A stretch of DNA of 34,827 bases from Armatimonadota bacterium (GCA_025353925.1 JANXNV010000031.1:1-34827); one strand, 5' to 3'. Positions 18,314-27,555 are shown, counted from the first letter of the stretch. The notes: generated from the sequence alone by a model not told the origin. Program-made: numbers and translations.

Positions 18314-19654
18314 ATGAATACTGTTGTTCCTACTGAAATTTCTTTTTCCTCGTCTGCACCTTCCTACGATGACTTTCACGTGATGGAAGTTATCCCGCAC
18401 ACCATACATGAATTCGGGGTGGAGGCCCGCAAACCCGGCAAGTCCTGGGAAGCGGCCTTCAACGGCCCGATCCAGTCGTTTGAAGACCCGGCGACCGGGC
18501 AGCCGACATACGCCGTGACGGTGCGCTTATCCCGGCTGAAAGACCCGGTGACACGTGAGCTGTTTTCCACCAACCTGCTCTTTTATATGGCCCCCGAAGA
18601 GATGTCCGGAATGCACAATGTCTATGACATGGCCCGGCAGTACCCGTTCACGCGTATTCGCGGGCCGCGCACTCTCGTGCCGAGCTGCCCGCCGCGCGAT
18701 GGGCGACTCTGGTACGATGCCAACCCCGAGGGTGTCATCATGGAGGACCTGCGCCTGACTCCGACGACCCTGCCGAGCGGCCAGCCCGGCTTTTTCGTGA
18801 CGGGGCAGGGCTACCGGGGCAAAGTGACCTCTCCAAACGGTCAGTTCACACACGATGTGGGAGTATACGGCGGCTATCTGGACCCGCTGGAGCGTCCGGG
18901 GCAGCTGGAGCTGCAGCACCTCTTCGGCGGCATTGAGTTTGCCCCGTACCGGGCCGGCGGCGAAGAAAATCCGCTGCTGACGGAGCTGGGCGAGGACATC
19001 TGGGTCAAGGGAATTGGGGCGATCACGATTGGGCTGCCGACAGTCGAATCTTACAAGAATTCGGTCAAGCTGCCATCCTGCGATGCAAACAAAACTTTGA
19101 TTGGCGCACGCTCGATGAGCGAGACCAAGCAGATCGCCTGGTTTGAGAGCCGCTCACCGGACGGCCTGAGCGGCTTCCGGCTCGGAGGCGTGATCGATGG
19201 ACTCCACCGGGCACTCGGCCTGCAGATCTGGGATCGGGTCCACCGTGTGGGGCTGGGCAGCAACTTTGTGGATTGCCCGGAGCTGGGCGGCTTTATCGGC
19301 CTGATCCACATTGTGATGGAGAAAAACAATCCGGCATTCCCGGAGACGCTTGACCCGGCGCACCCTGGAATTACGGAGCAGTACGAGGGCTGGCTGGTCT
19401 GGCTAACATTCGATGAAAGCGGCTCGCCGACCATCAAGGCCTGTGTTCGGGCCATCACCCCGGACGATGTCCCGTTGGGCTATCACGGGGCCGGAGAGCT
19501 GTTCGATACCAAACGGGTTGCCTTCCCGATGTCGCTTTACCGCCGGGGCAACGCCCTCCAGGCAGGCTACGGCTGGGGCGACCGCGCTTTGTTCCAGGCA
19601 GAGTTCGACTATGCAACGGTGACGGCTCAGCTTTCGAGCCACTGCCGGAAGTAG
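18314..19654 (+). CDS. Putative beta-propeller glycosidase/phosphorylase-like protein (GH130-like)
   Basis: C-terminal EGWLVWLTFDESGSPTIKACVRAITPDD...VAFPMSLYRRGNALQAGYGWGDRALFQAEFDYATV resembles the closing blade region of GH130 proteins; remainder not recognised. Confidence 0.4.
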   Translation: MNTVVPTEISFSSSAPSYDDFHVMEVIPHTIHEFGVEARKPGKSWEAAFNGPIQSFEDPATGQPTYAVTVRLSRLKDPVTRELFSTNLLFYMAPEEMSGMHNVYDMARQYPFTRIRGPRTLVPSCPPRDGRLWYDANPEGVIMEDLRLTPTTLPSGQPGFFVTGQGYRGKVTSPNGQFTHDVGVYGGYLDPLERPGQLELQHLFGGIEFAPYRAGGEENPLLTELGEDIWVKGIGAITIGLPTVESYKNSVKLPSCDANKTLIGARSMSETKQIAWFESRSPDGLSGFRLGGVIDGLHRALGLQIWDRVHRVGLGSNFVDCPELGGFIGLIHIVMEKNNPAFPETLDPAHPGITEQYEGWLVWLTFDESGSPTIKACVRAITPDDVPLGYHGAGELFDTKRVAFPMSLYRRGNALQAGYGWGDRALFQAEFDYATVTAQLSSHCRK

Positions 19655-19664
19655 GGAATGAAAG

Positions 19665-19832
19665 AACCTAACCCCGTCGCTCCGCGCCGACCCTTCCCTC
19701 AGAAGGAAGGGTGAAGACAGCAGCAAGAAATTGGCCCCAGCTTCTCGAAAAGAGGCTGGGGCCTTTATTCTCTCCCAACTCCTCACCCTTCCTTCTGAGG
19801 GAAGGGTCGGCGCGGAGCGACGGGGTTAGGTT
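19665..19832. repeat. 168-bp intergenic element with perfect 50-bp inverted repeats
   Basis: Left arm 19665-19714 is the exact reverse complement of 19783-19832; 68-bp spacer. Confidence 0.95.
19733..19767 (+). terminator. Terminator hairpin nested inside the 168-bp inverted-repeat element
   Basis: GGCCCCAGC...GCTGGGGCC followed by TTTATT. Confidence 0.75.
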
Positions 19833-19838
19833 CGGCTC

Positions 19839-20357
19839 CTATCGGTTCATCACACCCGGCGTGCCGGTGCGCGGCGAGCCGTGCATGGTCCGATTTCCCA
19901 TCGAGTGGTTTCCCGAAGATGTTCCGGCGCGGCGGAAGCCGGCGGCTTCGGCTTCGCGCTCGCTGCGGAAGTAGACGCGGTTCTGCTCGGCGGGCATTGC
20001 GCCCCGGTCTCCAGCCATGTGGTAAACATGGGTATTCTTGTTGCCGACGATGCTGCCGCTGCCCATCATACCGCCCATCGGGCGGTAACCGGGTCGTCCG
20101 CCCATGGGACGGTAATTTGGGTGTCCGCCCATCGTGTGGCCCGGTGCCGTGTTGTACACTGGGCGGCCCGGCATAGGGCGGCCCGAGTTGACCTGGCCGG
20201 GCTTTGGGCGATGGAACATGTTATGCAGGAAGCCGTGTTTTGCCGGCGGCGGTGGGGGCGGCGGCTGTCCCTGAGCGAAGGCGGCTCCTGTCCCGAGGGC
20301 GGAAAGAGCGGTGAGGGCGGCGGAAAGTTTGAGGGAGATAGCGAATGATCTTTGCAT
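19839..20357 (-). CDS. Secreted Gly/Pro/Met-rich protein with C-terminal sunset/Ada-like small domain
   Basis: Signal peptide; PPPPPPP; GRPGYRPMGGMM repeats; IVGNKNTHVYHMAGDRGAMPAEQNRVYFRSEREAEAAGFRRA. Confidence 0.65.
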   Translation of the reverse strand: MQRSFAISLKLSAALTALSALGTGAAFAQGQPPPPPPPAKHGFLHNMFHRPKPGQVNSGRPMPGRPVYNTAPGHTMGGHPNYRPMGGRPGYRPMGGMMGSGSIVGNKNTHVYHMAGDRGAMPAEQNRVYFRSEREAEAAGFRRAGTSSGNHSMGNRTMHGSPRTGTPGVMNR

Positions 20358-20475
20358 GGTCAGCTCCTTTGATGTTTAGCTGACGATAGAAGCGAAACTT
20401 CTCCAAGTAAAGTTCCCAGCAAATTACCCGATAATCATACCGTGAAGAATTGCTGTTCTCCCAGGAGGTCTTATT

Positions 20476-20688
20476 ATGCCGGTCAGTCGTTTTGCGCTTT
20501 ATTTTTTCGGTCTCGCCGTGTGTGCCACGGTCGCTTTCGCCTCGGGACAAGCCGGGAAAGCCGTCACGACTGACGGCTCGGCGGCACTTGAAGCCGCCTC
20601 CGGCCGACCGGTCACTCCGACGGAACGGGAAGCAATGAAGCATCACCCGTTATTTCATGGACGTGCTCAGGTCGCACAGGTCGACTAG
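20476..20688 (+). CDS. Small secreted hypothetical protein
   Basis: 70 aa with signal peptide; RBS aggagg upstream. Confidence 0.55.
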   Translation: MPVSRFALYFFGLAVCATVAFASGQAGKAVTTDGSAALEAASGRPVTPTEREAMKHHPLFHGRAQVAQVD

Positions 20689-20783
20689 CCCGTTCTGAGA
20701 AGCTGCTCCTGCACGGTTCTCGCATTTTATCGTCAGTCCGGGTATAATCGGAAGTCCTAAACTTCAGGATGAGGATTGTACCT

Positions 20784-21665
20784 ATGCCCCCGGATGGATG
20801 GTTTCGCCGAAAATCCAAATTTGCCCCGGCTCCTGCCGCACAGATCGTCGCACAGGTGCCGGACGGCGTTGCGATTAAATGCGCTCAGTGCAGCGAGATA
20901 ATTTTTACCAAAGATTTTGAGAAAAACCTCAAAGTTTGCCCCCATTGCGGCTCCCACCACCGGCTGACGGCGGCGGAGCGTATTGCGTACACGGTGGACG
21001 AAGGCTCCTGGGTGGAGCTTTTTGCGAATCTACGCTCCGTCGATCCCCTGCACTTCAAAGAGTACGATTCCAAGCTGGCAAAAAGCGTTCAAGTGACCGG
21101 CCTCGGGGACGGCTTTGTGGTCGGCACGGCGGCGGTCAGCGGCCTGCCGCTGGTGCTCGGAGTGTCGGATTTCCGGTTCATGGGCGGCTCCATGGGGTCG
21201 GTTGCGGGCGAAAAAGTGGCCCGGGCCATGGAAGAGGGAATCGCGCGTCGGCTGCCGGTCGTTCTGTTTACGGCGTCGGGCGGGGCGCGGATGCAGGAAG
21301 GCCTGCTGTCGCTGATGCAGATGGCGAAGACTTCCGCCGCTGCCGCACGTCTCGCCGAAGCGAAGCTGCCGTACATCGTCGTGATGACCGATGCGACCAT
21401 GGCGGGCGTGCTGGCGTCGTATGCGTCGCTCGGCGATATCCATCTGGCGGAGCCGGGAGCACTGATCGGCTTCGCCGGGGCGCGGGTCGTCGCCCAGGCG
21501 ACGGTGCAGAAACCCCCGGAAGATTACCAAACGGCGGAGTGGCAGCTCGGGCGCGGGCAGATCGATTCCATTGTGCCGCGCCGGGATTTGCCTCAAACAC
21601 TCGCGACTCTGCTCAGCCTCCTCACGGGTCGTGCCTCGGTGAACACGGGAGGGCTGAATGGCTAG
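20784..21665 (+). CDS. accD: Acetyl-CoA carboxylase carboxyltransferase subunit beta
   Basis: Zinc ribbon CAQC...CPHC, TASGGARMQEGLLSLMQMAKT; upstream TATAAT at 20743-20748. Confidence 0.96.
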   Translation: MPPDGWFRRKSKFAPAPAAQIVAQVPDGVAIKCAQCSEIIFTKDFEKNLKVCPHCGSHHRLTAAERIAYTVDEGSWVELFANLRSVDPLHFKEYDSKLAKSVQVTGLGDGFVVGTAAVSGLPLVLGVSDFRFMGGSMGSVAGEKVARAMEEGIARRLPVVLFTASGGARMQEGLLSLMQMAKTSAAAARLAEAKLPYIVVMTDATMAGVLASYASLGDIHLAEPGALIGFAGARVVAQATVQKPPEDYQTAEWQLGRGQIDSIVPRRDLPQTLATLLSLLTGRASVNTGGLNG

Positions 21666-22644
21666 CTTAAATGTCCTCGACTTCGAAAAGTCGATTGCGG
21701 AACTCGACGAAAACCTTTCCAAGCTGCACCAGATCGTGGAGGACCGGAACAACCCTCAGAACAAGCCGGATCTGGCGGGGCAGATCGCCGAGCTGGAAGA
21801 GCATCGAACGGCCCTTTTGTCCGCGTTATTTGCCAATCTCACTCCCTGGGACAAGGTCCTGCTGGCCCGGCACGTCAAGCGGCCTTATACACTGGACTAT
21901 GTCGGGGCGATCTTCGAGGATTGGACGGAGCTGCACGGCGACCGGATGTTTGCCGACGACGGCGCGATTGTCGCCGGTCTGGCAAAGCTTGACGGCCAGC
22001 CGGTAGCGGTCATCGGGCATCAGAAGGGCCGCGATCTGAAGCAGCGGCAACAGCGGAACTTCGGCTCTGCCCGTCCTGAGGGTTTCCGGAAGGCCGGACG
22101 GATCATGCAGATGGCGGCGAAATTCGGTATTCCCGTCGTCACCCTGATCGACACAGCCGCCGCCGCCGCCGATATTGCCGCCGATGAGCGCGGCATCTCC
22201 GAGGCGATTGCCCGCTCCATGTTCGAAATGGCGACTTTGCCGGTGCCGATCGTTTCCATTATCATCGGCGAAGGCGGCAGTGGGGGAGCCTTGGGGATCG
22301 CCGTGGCGGACCGGGTTCTGATGCTGGAACATGCGGTTTACTCGGTCATACCCCCGGAAGGCTGCGCTGCGATTTTGTGGCGTGATCCGGAGCGCAAGTC
22401 GGATGCCGCCGCCGCGCTGAACCTGACGGCCCAGCGGGCTTTGGAGCTGTGTATTATCGACGACATCGTCCCGGAACCCCTGGGTGGGGCACACCGCGAC
22501 TGGGCCGAGTCCGCCGAATCCGTCAAAGCCGCTCTGCTGCAGAGCCTGCGCCCGCTGACCGGTATTCCCGCCCCGACCTTGGTCGCCCAGCGGTACGAAA
22601 AATTCCGACGTATGGGCCGCTTCACCGAGCTGGAGGGTGTGTGA
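21658..22644 (+). CDS. accA: Acetyl-CoA carboxylase carboxyltransferase subunit alpha
   Basis: LDFEKSIAELDENLSKL, HGDRMFADDGAIVAGLAKLDGQPVAVIGHQKGRD; overlaps accD by 8 bp. Confidence 0.97.
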   Translation: MASLNVLDFEKSIAELDENLSKLHQIVEDRNNPQNKPDLAGQIAELEEHRTALLSALFANLTPWDKVLLARHVKRPYTLDYVGAIFEDWTELHGDRMFADDGAIVAGLAKLDGQPVAVIGHQKGRDLKQRQQRNFGSARPEGFRKAGRIMQMAAKFGIPVVTLIDTAAAAADIAADERGISEAIARSMFEMATLPVPIVSIIIGEGGSGGALGIAVADRVLMLEHAVYSVIPPEGCAAILWRDPERKSDAAAALNLTAQRALELCIIDDIVPEPLGGAHRDWAESAESVKAALLQSLRPLTGIPAPTLVAQRYEKFRRMGRFTELEGV

Positions 22645-22647
22645 GTC

Positions 22648-23943
22648 ATGCCTCTCAAATATCCACGTGCCAAAGGCACCCATGACCTGTTCCCAGGAGC
22701 CGCTTCCTGGGAGGAGGACAGCCACCGCTGCCACTACCTGGAAGACATCTTTCGCGGCGTCTCCAACCTGTACGGCTATTCGGAGATCCGCACCCCGGTC
22801 TTTGAGCCGACTGAGCTGTTCACCCGCTCTATTGGCGAGGCGACCGATATCGTCTCCAAGGAAATGTACACGCTGGTCACCAAAGGCGGCGACTCGCTGA
22901 CCCTGCGGCCCGAGAGCACCGCTCCGGTTCTGCGGGCCTATGTTCAGAACTCATTGTACGCGTCCGGCGGTGTGAGCAAGCTTTTTTACTGCGCGTCGCA
23001 CTTTCGCTATGAGCGTGCCCAGAAGGGCCGCTACCGGCAGCATGAGCAGCTTGGCGTCGAGGCGTTGGGCGCGGACGACCCCGCACTCGACGCCGAAGTG
23101 ATTGCGCTGGCACTGGCGTTTTTTCGGCGTATCGGGATCCACAATCTGACTCTCAAGCTGAATTCCGTCGGCTCGCTCGAGTCCCGCGCGGCGTACTTGG
23201 TTGCGCTGAAAGAGTTTGTCTTGCCCCACTTGCCGGAGTTTAGCGGCGAGGGGCAGGCCCGGTTCGAGACCAATCCCCTGCGTCTGCTGGACACCAAAAA
23301 TGCGCGTGAGCTGGAAATACTGTCGTCGGCCCCGCACCTCTCGGCCTATTTGACGGATGAGGAGCGGCTGCACCACGAAACGCTCATCGGTTATCTGACC
23401 GACGCGGGCGTGGACTTCGAGCCGGATCCGTTTTTGGTGCGCGGCTTCGATTATTACACGAAGACGGCTTTTGAGATCCAGTCGCCCGATTTAGGGGCGC
23501 AGAATGCGCTGGGCGGCGGCGGGCGTTATAACAAGCTGGTGGAGCAGATCGGCGGACCGCCAACACCGGGGATCGGCTTCGGGCTGGGGGTGGAGCGTGC
23601 GCTGATCGCGCTTCAGGCACTCGCGGTAGAGATGCCGCCGCCGCCTTGTCCGACTGCGTTCATCATTATTCAGGGCCAATCCGCGCGTCCTGTCGGCATC
23701 AAACTCCTGTCGGACCTGCGGGCGGCAGGCATTGCCGCCGAGACGGACTACGGCTCCCGCAGCATGAAGGCGCAGATGCGGGCGGCGGACAAGGCCCATG
23801 CCCGGTATGCGCTGATTTTGGGAGATGATGAAGTGGCGCAGAACGTGATCCAGCTAAAAAATCTGTACGACAGCTGGCAGCATACGATCCCGCTGGCCGA
23901 AGCGGTCGAGTGGCTTTCCAGCGATGGCCCGCCTGCGCGATGA
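22648..23943 (+). CDS. hisS: Histidyl-tRNA synthetase
   Basis: KGTHDLFP, LRPESTAPVLRAY, FYCASHFRYERAQKGRYRQHEQLGVE, GGGGRYNKLVEQIGGPPTPGIGFGLGVERAL. Confidence 0.97.
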   Translation: MPLKYPRAKGTHDLFPGAASWEEDSHRCHYLEDIFRGVSNLYGYSEIRTPVFEPTELFTRSIGEATDIVSKEMYTLVTKGGDSLTLRPESTAPVLRAYVQNSLYASGGVSKLFYCASHFRYERAQKGRYRQHEQLGVEALGADDPALDAEVIALALAFFRRIGIHNLTLKLNSVGSLESRAAYLVALKEFVLPHLPEFSGEGQARFETNPLRLLDTKNARELEILSSAPHLSAYLTDEERLHHETLIGYLTDAGVDFEPDPFLVRGFDYYTKTAFEIQSPDLGAQNALGGGGRYNKLVEQIGGPPTPGIGFGLGVERALIALQALAVEMPPPPCPTAFIIIQGQSARPVGIKLLSDLRAAGIAAETDYGSRSMKAQMRAADKAHARYALILGDDEVAQNVIQLKNLYDSWQHTIPLAEAVEWLSSDGPPAR

Positions 23944-24470
23944 AAGTGTTTCTGCCAATTCTCGCCCGGTGGCTGCACTCGGTCGCGCTTTCCGTCTGGC
24001 TCGGCGGGCTGCTGGCGATTGGGGCCTTGGTAGCCCCGAAAGCGTTTGCCGTCCTGCGCGGGAGTCCTGAGCTGACACTGGCTCAGGCGAACACGCTGGC
24101 AGGTCACGTGGTTGGAGACAGCCTCGCGCTCTTCACATACGCCTGTTATGGCTGCGGGGCACTTCTGCTGCTCGCGAACTTTCTCCTGCTGCCTTACGCC
24201 AACCGCCTGCTGGTAATCCGCAGCCTGATCGTCTCCGGCCTGCTCCTGGGTTCGGCCCTGCTGCTCGGCTTCGTGCTGACTCCGGCGATGGAGGCCGCTC
24301 GGACTCAGGGCGACCTGGTCACATTCGACCGTCTGCATCACCTGTACGAGCGGACTTCGACTCTGGTTCAGTTCCCGCTGCTACTGGTGCTGGCGTGGAT
24401 TGGGGCGATGCGGGACGGGATAGCAGCGTCTTTTCCATCCGTGCCATCGGCAGCACCGCACCGTCGCTGA
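23940..24470 (+). CDS. DUF4149-like membrane protein
   Basis: ATGA overlap with hisS stop; RWLHSVALSVWLGGLLAIGALVAPKAF, several TM segments. Confidence 0.7.
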   Translation: MKVFLPILARWLHSVALSVWLGGLLAIGALVAPKAFAVLRGSPELTLAQANTLAGHVVGDSLALFTYACYGCGALLLLANFLLLPYANRLLVIRSLIVSGLLLGSALLLGFVLTPAMEAARTQGDLVTFDRLHHLYERTSTLVQFPLLLVLAWIGAMRDGIAASFPSVPSAAPHRR

Positions 24471-24954
24471 GGCGAGTTTCGAGGAGCTGCGTGACCGTGT
24501 ATCCCAGGGCGGCATACAGCGGCTGTCCGGGCAGAGTCGCTACCAGAGTGAAAGTCTGGAAACCAGCTGTCTTCGCGGCTGCCTCGCAGGCTTCGATCAG
24601 CCGCCGCCCAATTCCCTGACGGGCAAAGTCGGGATGCACGAAGAATGCTCGGATGCGGGCTGAATCCACTGCCGGGTCCAGCTCCGGGTCGGCGACGGTT
24701 TTGTACCGATCCCCGCCGAAGAGTGTCTGCCGCTTGCTCCACCCGCCGCACCCGACTATTCCTTCCGAATTCTCTGCGATAAAGTACGTGCCGTCGGCGA
24801 TAAGCTGCGTGTCTACCCCAAACAGATGTGTCAGGGCACTTTCGACTTGCTTCGGGGAATAATAACCGGCACTCAGGGCGCGAACGGACGTCTCGATCAG
24901 CCGCTCCAAAGCGGGGACATCGGCTGTCGATGCCAAACGAAGCACAATCACCAT
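24319..24954 (-). CDS. GNAT family N-acetyltransferase
   Basis: YFIAENSEGIVGCGGWSKR, RAFFVHPDFARQGIGRRLIEACEAAAKTAGFQTFTLVAT. Confidence 0.9.
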   Translation of the reverse strand: MVIVLRLASTADVPALERLIETSVRALSAGYYSPKQVESALTHLFGVDTQLIADGTYFIAENSEGIVGCGGWSKRQTLFGGDRYKTVADPELDPAVDSARIRAFFVHPDFARQGIGRRLIEACEAAAKTAGFQTFTLVATLPGQPLYAALGYTVTQLLETRLSDGAVLPMARMEKTLLSRPASPQSTPAPVAAGTEPESKSARTGDADGRM

Positions 24955-24992
24955 CAGAGCGGCTCCTTATTCTTTCTCATCACTCTTTCCTT

Positions 24993-25394
24993 CTACTCTT
25001 TTTCTTTCTGAGCATCAACTCCCAGCAGTTTTGCCCCATTCAGCCCCAGAACTGCGCCGAGCAGGGTGCCGACAATCCCCGCCAGCACCGTCAGCGCACT
25101 TTTTCGCAGCTCCGCTTCCTTGTCGAACAAGGCAATGTAGCCGCAGGCCCCTGTGATCATGATTGAGATAAGAATCGTCACACCGAGGATAAGCAGAGTC
25201 AGTATCTGACGAAACCGCTCCCGGCTTTTCGCCATCTCATGTTTATGGGCCGTTTCCAACGGGTCATCCGGTGGTTTGTACGAGAACGCGGTGCGCTGAA
25301 CGACCTCGCTGGGCGTCTGGGGTGAAAGCACGGCCAATCCGGCAAAAGTAAAATCCGAAAGATCTTCATCCGTTTTCGAGTGGTCTGCATCCAT
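24993..25394 (-). CDS. Small membrane protein, two predicted TM helices, paired with RHH gene
   Basis: ILTLLILGVTILISIMITGACGYIALF and ALTVLAGIVGTLLGAVLGLNGAKLL; RBS AGGAGAAG upstream. Confidence 0.7.
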   Translation of the reverse strand: MDADHSKTDEDLSDFTFAGLAVLSPQTPSEVVQRTAFSYKPPDDPLETAHKHEMAKSRERFRQILTLLILGVTILISIMITGACGYIALFDKEAELRKSALTVLAGIVGTLLGAVLGLNGAKLLGVDAQKEKE

Positions 25395-25412
25395 ACTGAA
25401 TCTTCTCCTAAG

Positions 25413-25616
25413 CTAAGGCAGCAGGATTTCCTGGACTGTCTTATTTTTCTCATCTATCATCGTGATGCGTTTCCCTGCTTCGCGGCCCTCTTCCAGATAG
25501 GAATAGTAGGCAACGGCGCGGCGAATGATCTCTGATTTGGGCACTTCCTTGTTGTCGGAAAGCTCCGTCAGCACTTTGTCAAGTTTCGGATTTAAATCCA
25601 TCGTAAACCGAGGCAT
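25413..25616 (-). CDS. Ribbon-helix-helix (CopG-like) DNA-binding protein
   Basis: MPRFTMDLNPKLDKVLTELSDNKEVPKSEIIRRAVAYYSYLEEGREAGKRI; RBS aaagga. Confidence 0.85.
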   Translation of the reverse strand: MPRFTMDLNPKLDKVLTELSDNKEVPKSEIIRRAVAYYSYLEEGREAGKRITMIDEKNKTVQEILLP

Positions 25617-25640
25617 TTTCTTTCTTTTCCTTTCAGCGTC

Positions 25641-25679
25641 ATATTGACTGCAATCTTACTGCATTCTCACTGCACTATA
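25641..25679 (-). promoter_or_regulatory. Three 11-bp direct repeats next to -10 TATAGT: putative RHH operator
   Basis: ATATTGACTGC / AATCTTACTGC / ATTCTCACTGC (25641-25673) with minus-strand TATAGT at 25674-25679. Confidence 0.6.
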
Positions 25680-25740
25680 CCACAAAACAATCGTGATAAA
25701 AATCGTTTTCGAGAGGGCTTGCGTTTTGCCGTTTGCCCGG

Positions 25741-25746
25741 TATAAT
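25741..25746 (+). promoter_or_regulatory. -10 element of the ARPP-1/VKOR/DsbA-like operon
   Basis: TATAAT, weak -35 TTGCGT 16 bp upstream. Confidence 0.5.
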
Positions 25747-25807
25747 AAGCATACGATTCGGTCTTTCATCTGTGTATCAGCGCGTCTGTTCTTCAGGAGG
25801 AACGATT

Positions 25808-27016
25808 ATGTCCCAGCTTTCCCGCACTCTCGCTCGTGTTGGTCTCTTCGGCGTCTTCGGCACGGCGGTGGCCGTGGCGGCAGTCTTGGTCGGCAGTCGG
25901 CATCATGCCGCTCCGGCACTTCCCCTTGTGGTTGCACAAAACAGCGCTGCGCTCAGCAGCGGCTTTGGGCATCTGCACCTGGCTCCGGCGGTGACCTACG
26001 CCAACTTGACGGTCTACCCCGTGTATGCTGATGGCGGCGTCAGGTCTTGTCCGCAGGCGACGGCCCCTGAGTTTACGACGCTCGCGGAGGGCATGGACAA
26101 GGGTCTGGTACAGGCGCGGGAAGCCAACTGTCAGTGCGCTCCCGATTCCGAAGCGGCTGTGCCGCTGCCTGCCGGGGTGACGATCCCCGGACCCGAGGCG
26201 ACCAATGCGGAGCAGGGCGACAATCACCGGGGAGCAAACCTGCTGATGGTCACGAATATCAGCCCGAAGCCGACCTATATCCCTGATGGGCAAGTAGTTC
26301 CCGGCGGCGGCCAGGACCGGGGCACGGCGGCGGATACCGTCGTTCCGGCCCGCAGTGCTCAGGTCAGCGTGGCGGCGTTTTGCGTCGAGCAGGGCCGGTC
26401 CAATGGCCCTTCAGGAGAGTTCCGCAAAAATGTCGTGCTGGCGATCCCCTCCGTGCGCTATGCCATGCAGGTAGTCGGCGATCAGCAGCCGGTCTGGAAC
26501 TCGGTCGCAGTCGCCACGCACCACTTCGGGGCAACCACCGAGTCCGGCACTTACGCCGCCTTGAACCAGAACCGTGCTGCTCAGGCCGCTGTGCAGCCCT
26601 ATGCACAGGCGATGACTGTCGGCGTGCAGTCAGCGACACCGGGGCGCGTGGTTGGAGTGGTCGCGACAATCAATGGACGCATTGTCTGCGCGGACCTCTA
26701 CCGAAACCCGGCTCTCTTTAACCAGATGTGGCCGGCTCTGCTGCGCTCTTATGCCCTTCAGGCGGCGATGGTTCGTCCGGCAGCACACAAGTCCGCCCCA
26801 GGCGTTCCGGCCTCTGAAGCCGGACACTGGCTGGCCGCACTCGATATGGCTCCTAGTGCGCCAAGCCGGGCGTCGGCTTACACTCAGGTCGCACGGATCA
26901 CGACTGCCGCCGGGGCGGGAAATCGAACTGTGGCGGTGACTTCGCTGGACGGCTCCGCGAAGATGGCTCTGCTGCATGAGGCGTTCTGGACCCCGGCGGC
27001 CGCGCTCACAAACTAG
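25808..27016 (+). CDS. Secreted/anchored protein with ARPP-1-like domain
   Basis: LTVYPVYADG...FTTLAEGMDKGLVQAREA...LLMVTNISPKPTYIPDGQVVPGGGQDRGTAADTVVPARSAQVSVAAFCVEQGRS. Confidence 0.7.
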   Translation: MSQLSRTLARVGLFGVFGTAVAVAAVLVGSRHHAAPALPLVVAQNSAALSSGFGHLHLAPAVTYANLTVYPVYADGGVRSCPQATAPEFTTLAEGMDKGLVQAREANCQCAPDSEAAVPLPAGVTIPGPEATNAEQGDNHRGANLLMVTNISPKPTYIPDGQVVPGGGQDRGTAADTVVPARSAQVSVAAFCVEQGRSNGPSGEFRKNVVLAIPSVRYAMQVVGDQQPVWNSVAVATHHFGATTESGTYAALNQNRAAQAAVQPYAQAMTVGVQSATPGRVVGVVATINGRIVCADLYRNPALFNQMWPALLRSYALQAAMVRPAAHKSAPGVPASEAGHWLAALDMAPSAPSRASAYTQVARITTAAGAGNRTVAVTSLDGSAKMALLHEAFWTPAAALTN

Positions 27017-27018
27017 AG

Positions 27019-27555
27019 ATGGCATCCGTAGAGTCAGACATGTCAAGCACCGCCGCCGTCATTCACCAAAGCGAACCTGTCCGTCAGACTTGCACGGTGA
27101 TTGCGGCGGTGCTTTCGTTTGTTGGGGCGGGAATCGCGGGGACTCTCTGGTGGACGGAGAAAACGCGTCAGGATGTGCCGTGCAGCGCGGACGGCGGCTG
27201 TGCGATCGTAGCGGCAAGCAAATGGTCTCATGTCGATCTGATCTTTTGGCACGATGTTCCGGTCGCACTGCTAGGCCTTCTTGGTTACATCTTTCTGCTC
27301 AGCATCGCCATGCTGCGCCTTGGGTGGGAGAATGAGGCGGTTCAGCGTCGTCTGCACGGCCTGACCTGGCTGACGACCGCCACCGGGACAGCGTACTCGT
27401 GGTACCTGCAGTGGATCGCCCATTTCGAGATCGGGGCGTACTGCCCCTGGTGCCGGGCTTCGGCGATCACGATGACGGTTTTATTTCTGACGGTGACAGC
27501 GGAGTGGCTAGCACAAAAACGCCGCAGAAACGGGAGAGTGCCGGCGCATGAGTAA
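27019..27555 (+). CDS. Vitamin K epoxide reductase (VKOR) family membrane protein
   Basis: VPCSADGGCAIVAASKWSHVDLIFWHDVPVALLGLLGY...GAYCPWCRASAITMTVLFL. Confidence 0.92.
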   Translation: MASVESDMSSTAAVIHQSEPVRQTCTVIAAVLSFVGAGIAGTLWWTEKTRQDVPCSADGGCAIVAASKWSHVDLIFWHDVPVALLGLLGYIFLLSIAMLRLGWENEAVQRRLHGLTWLTTATGTAYSWYLQWIAHFEIGAYCPWCRASAITMTVLFLTVTAEWLAQKRRRNGRVPAHE

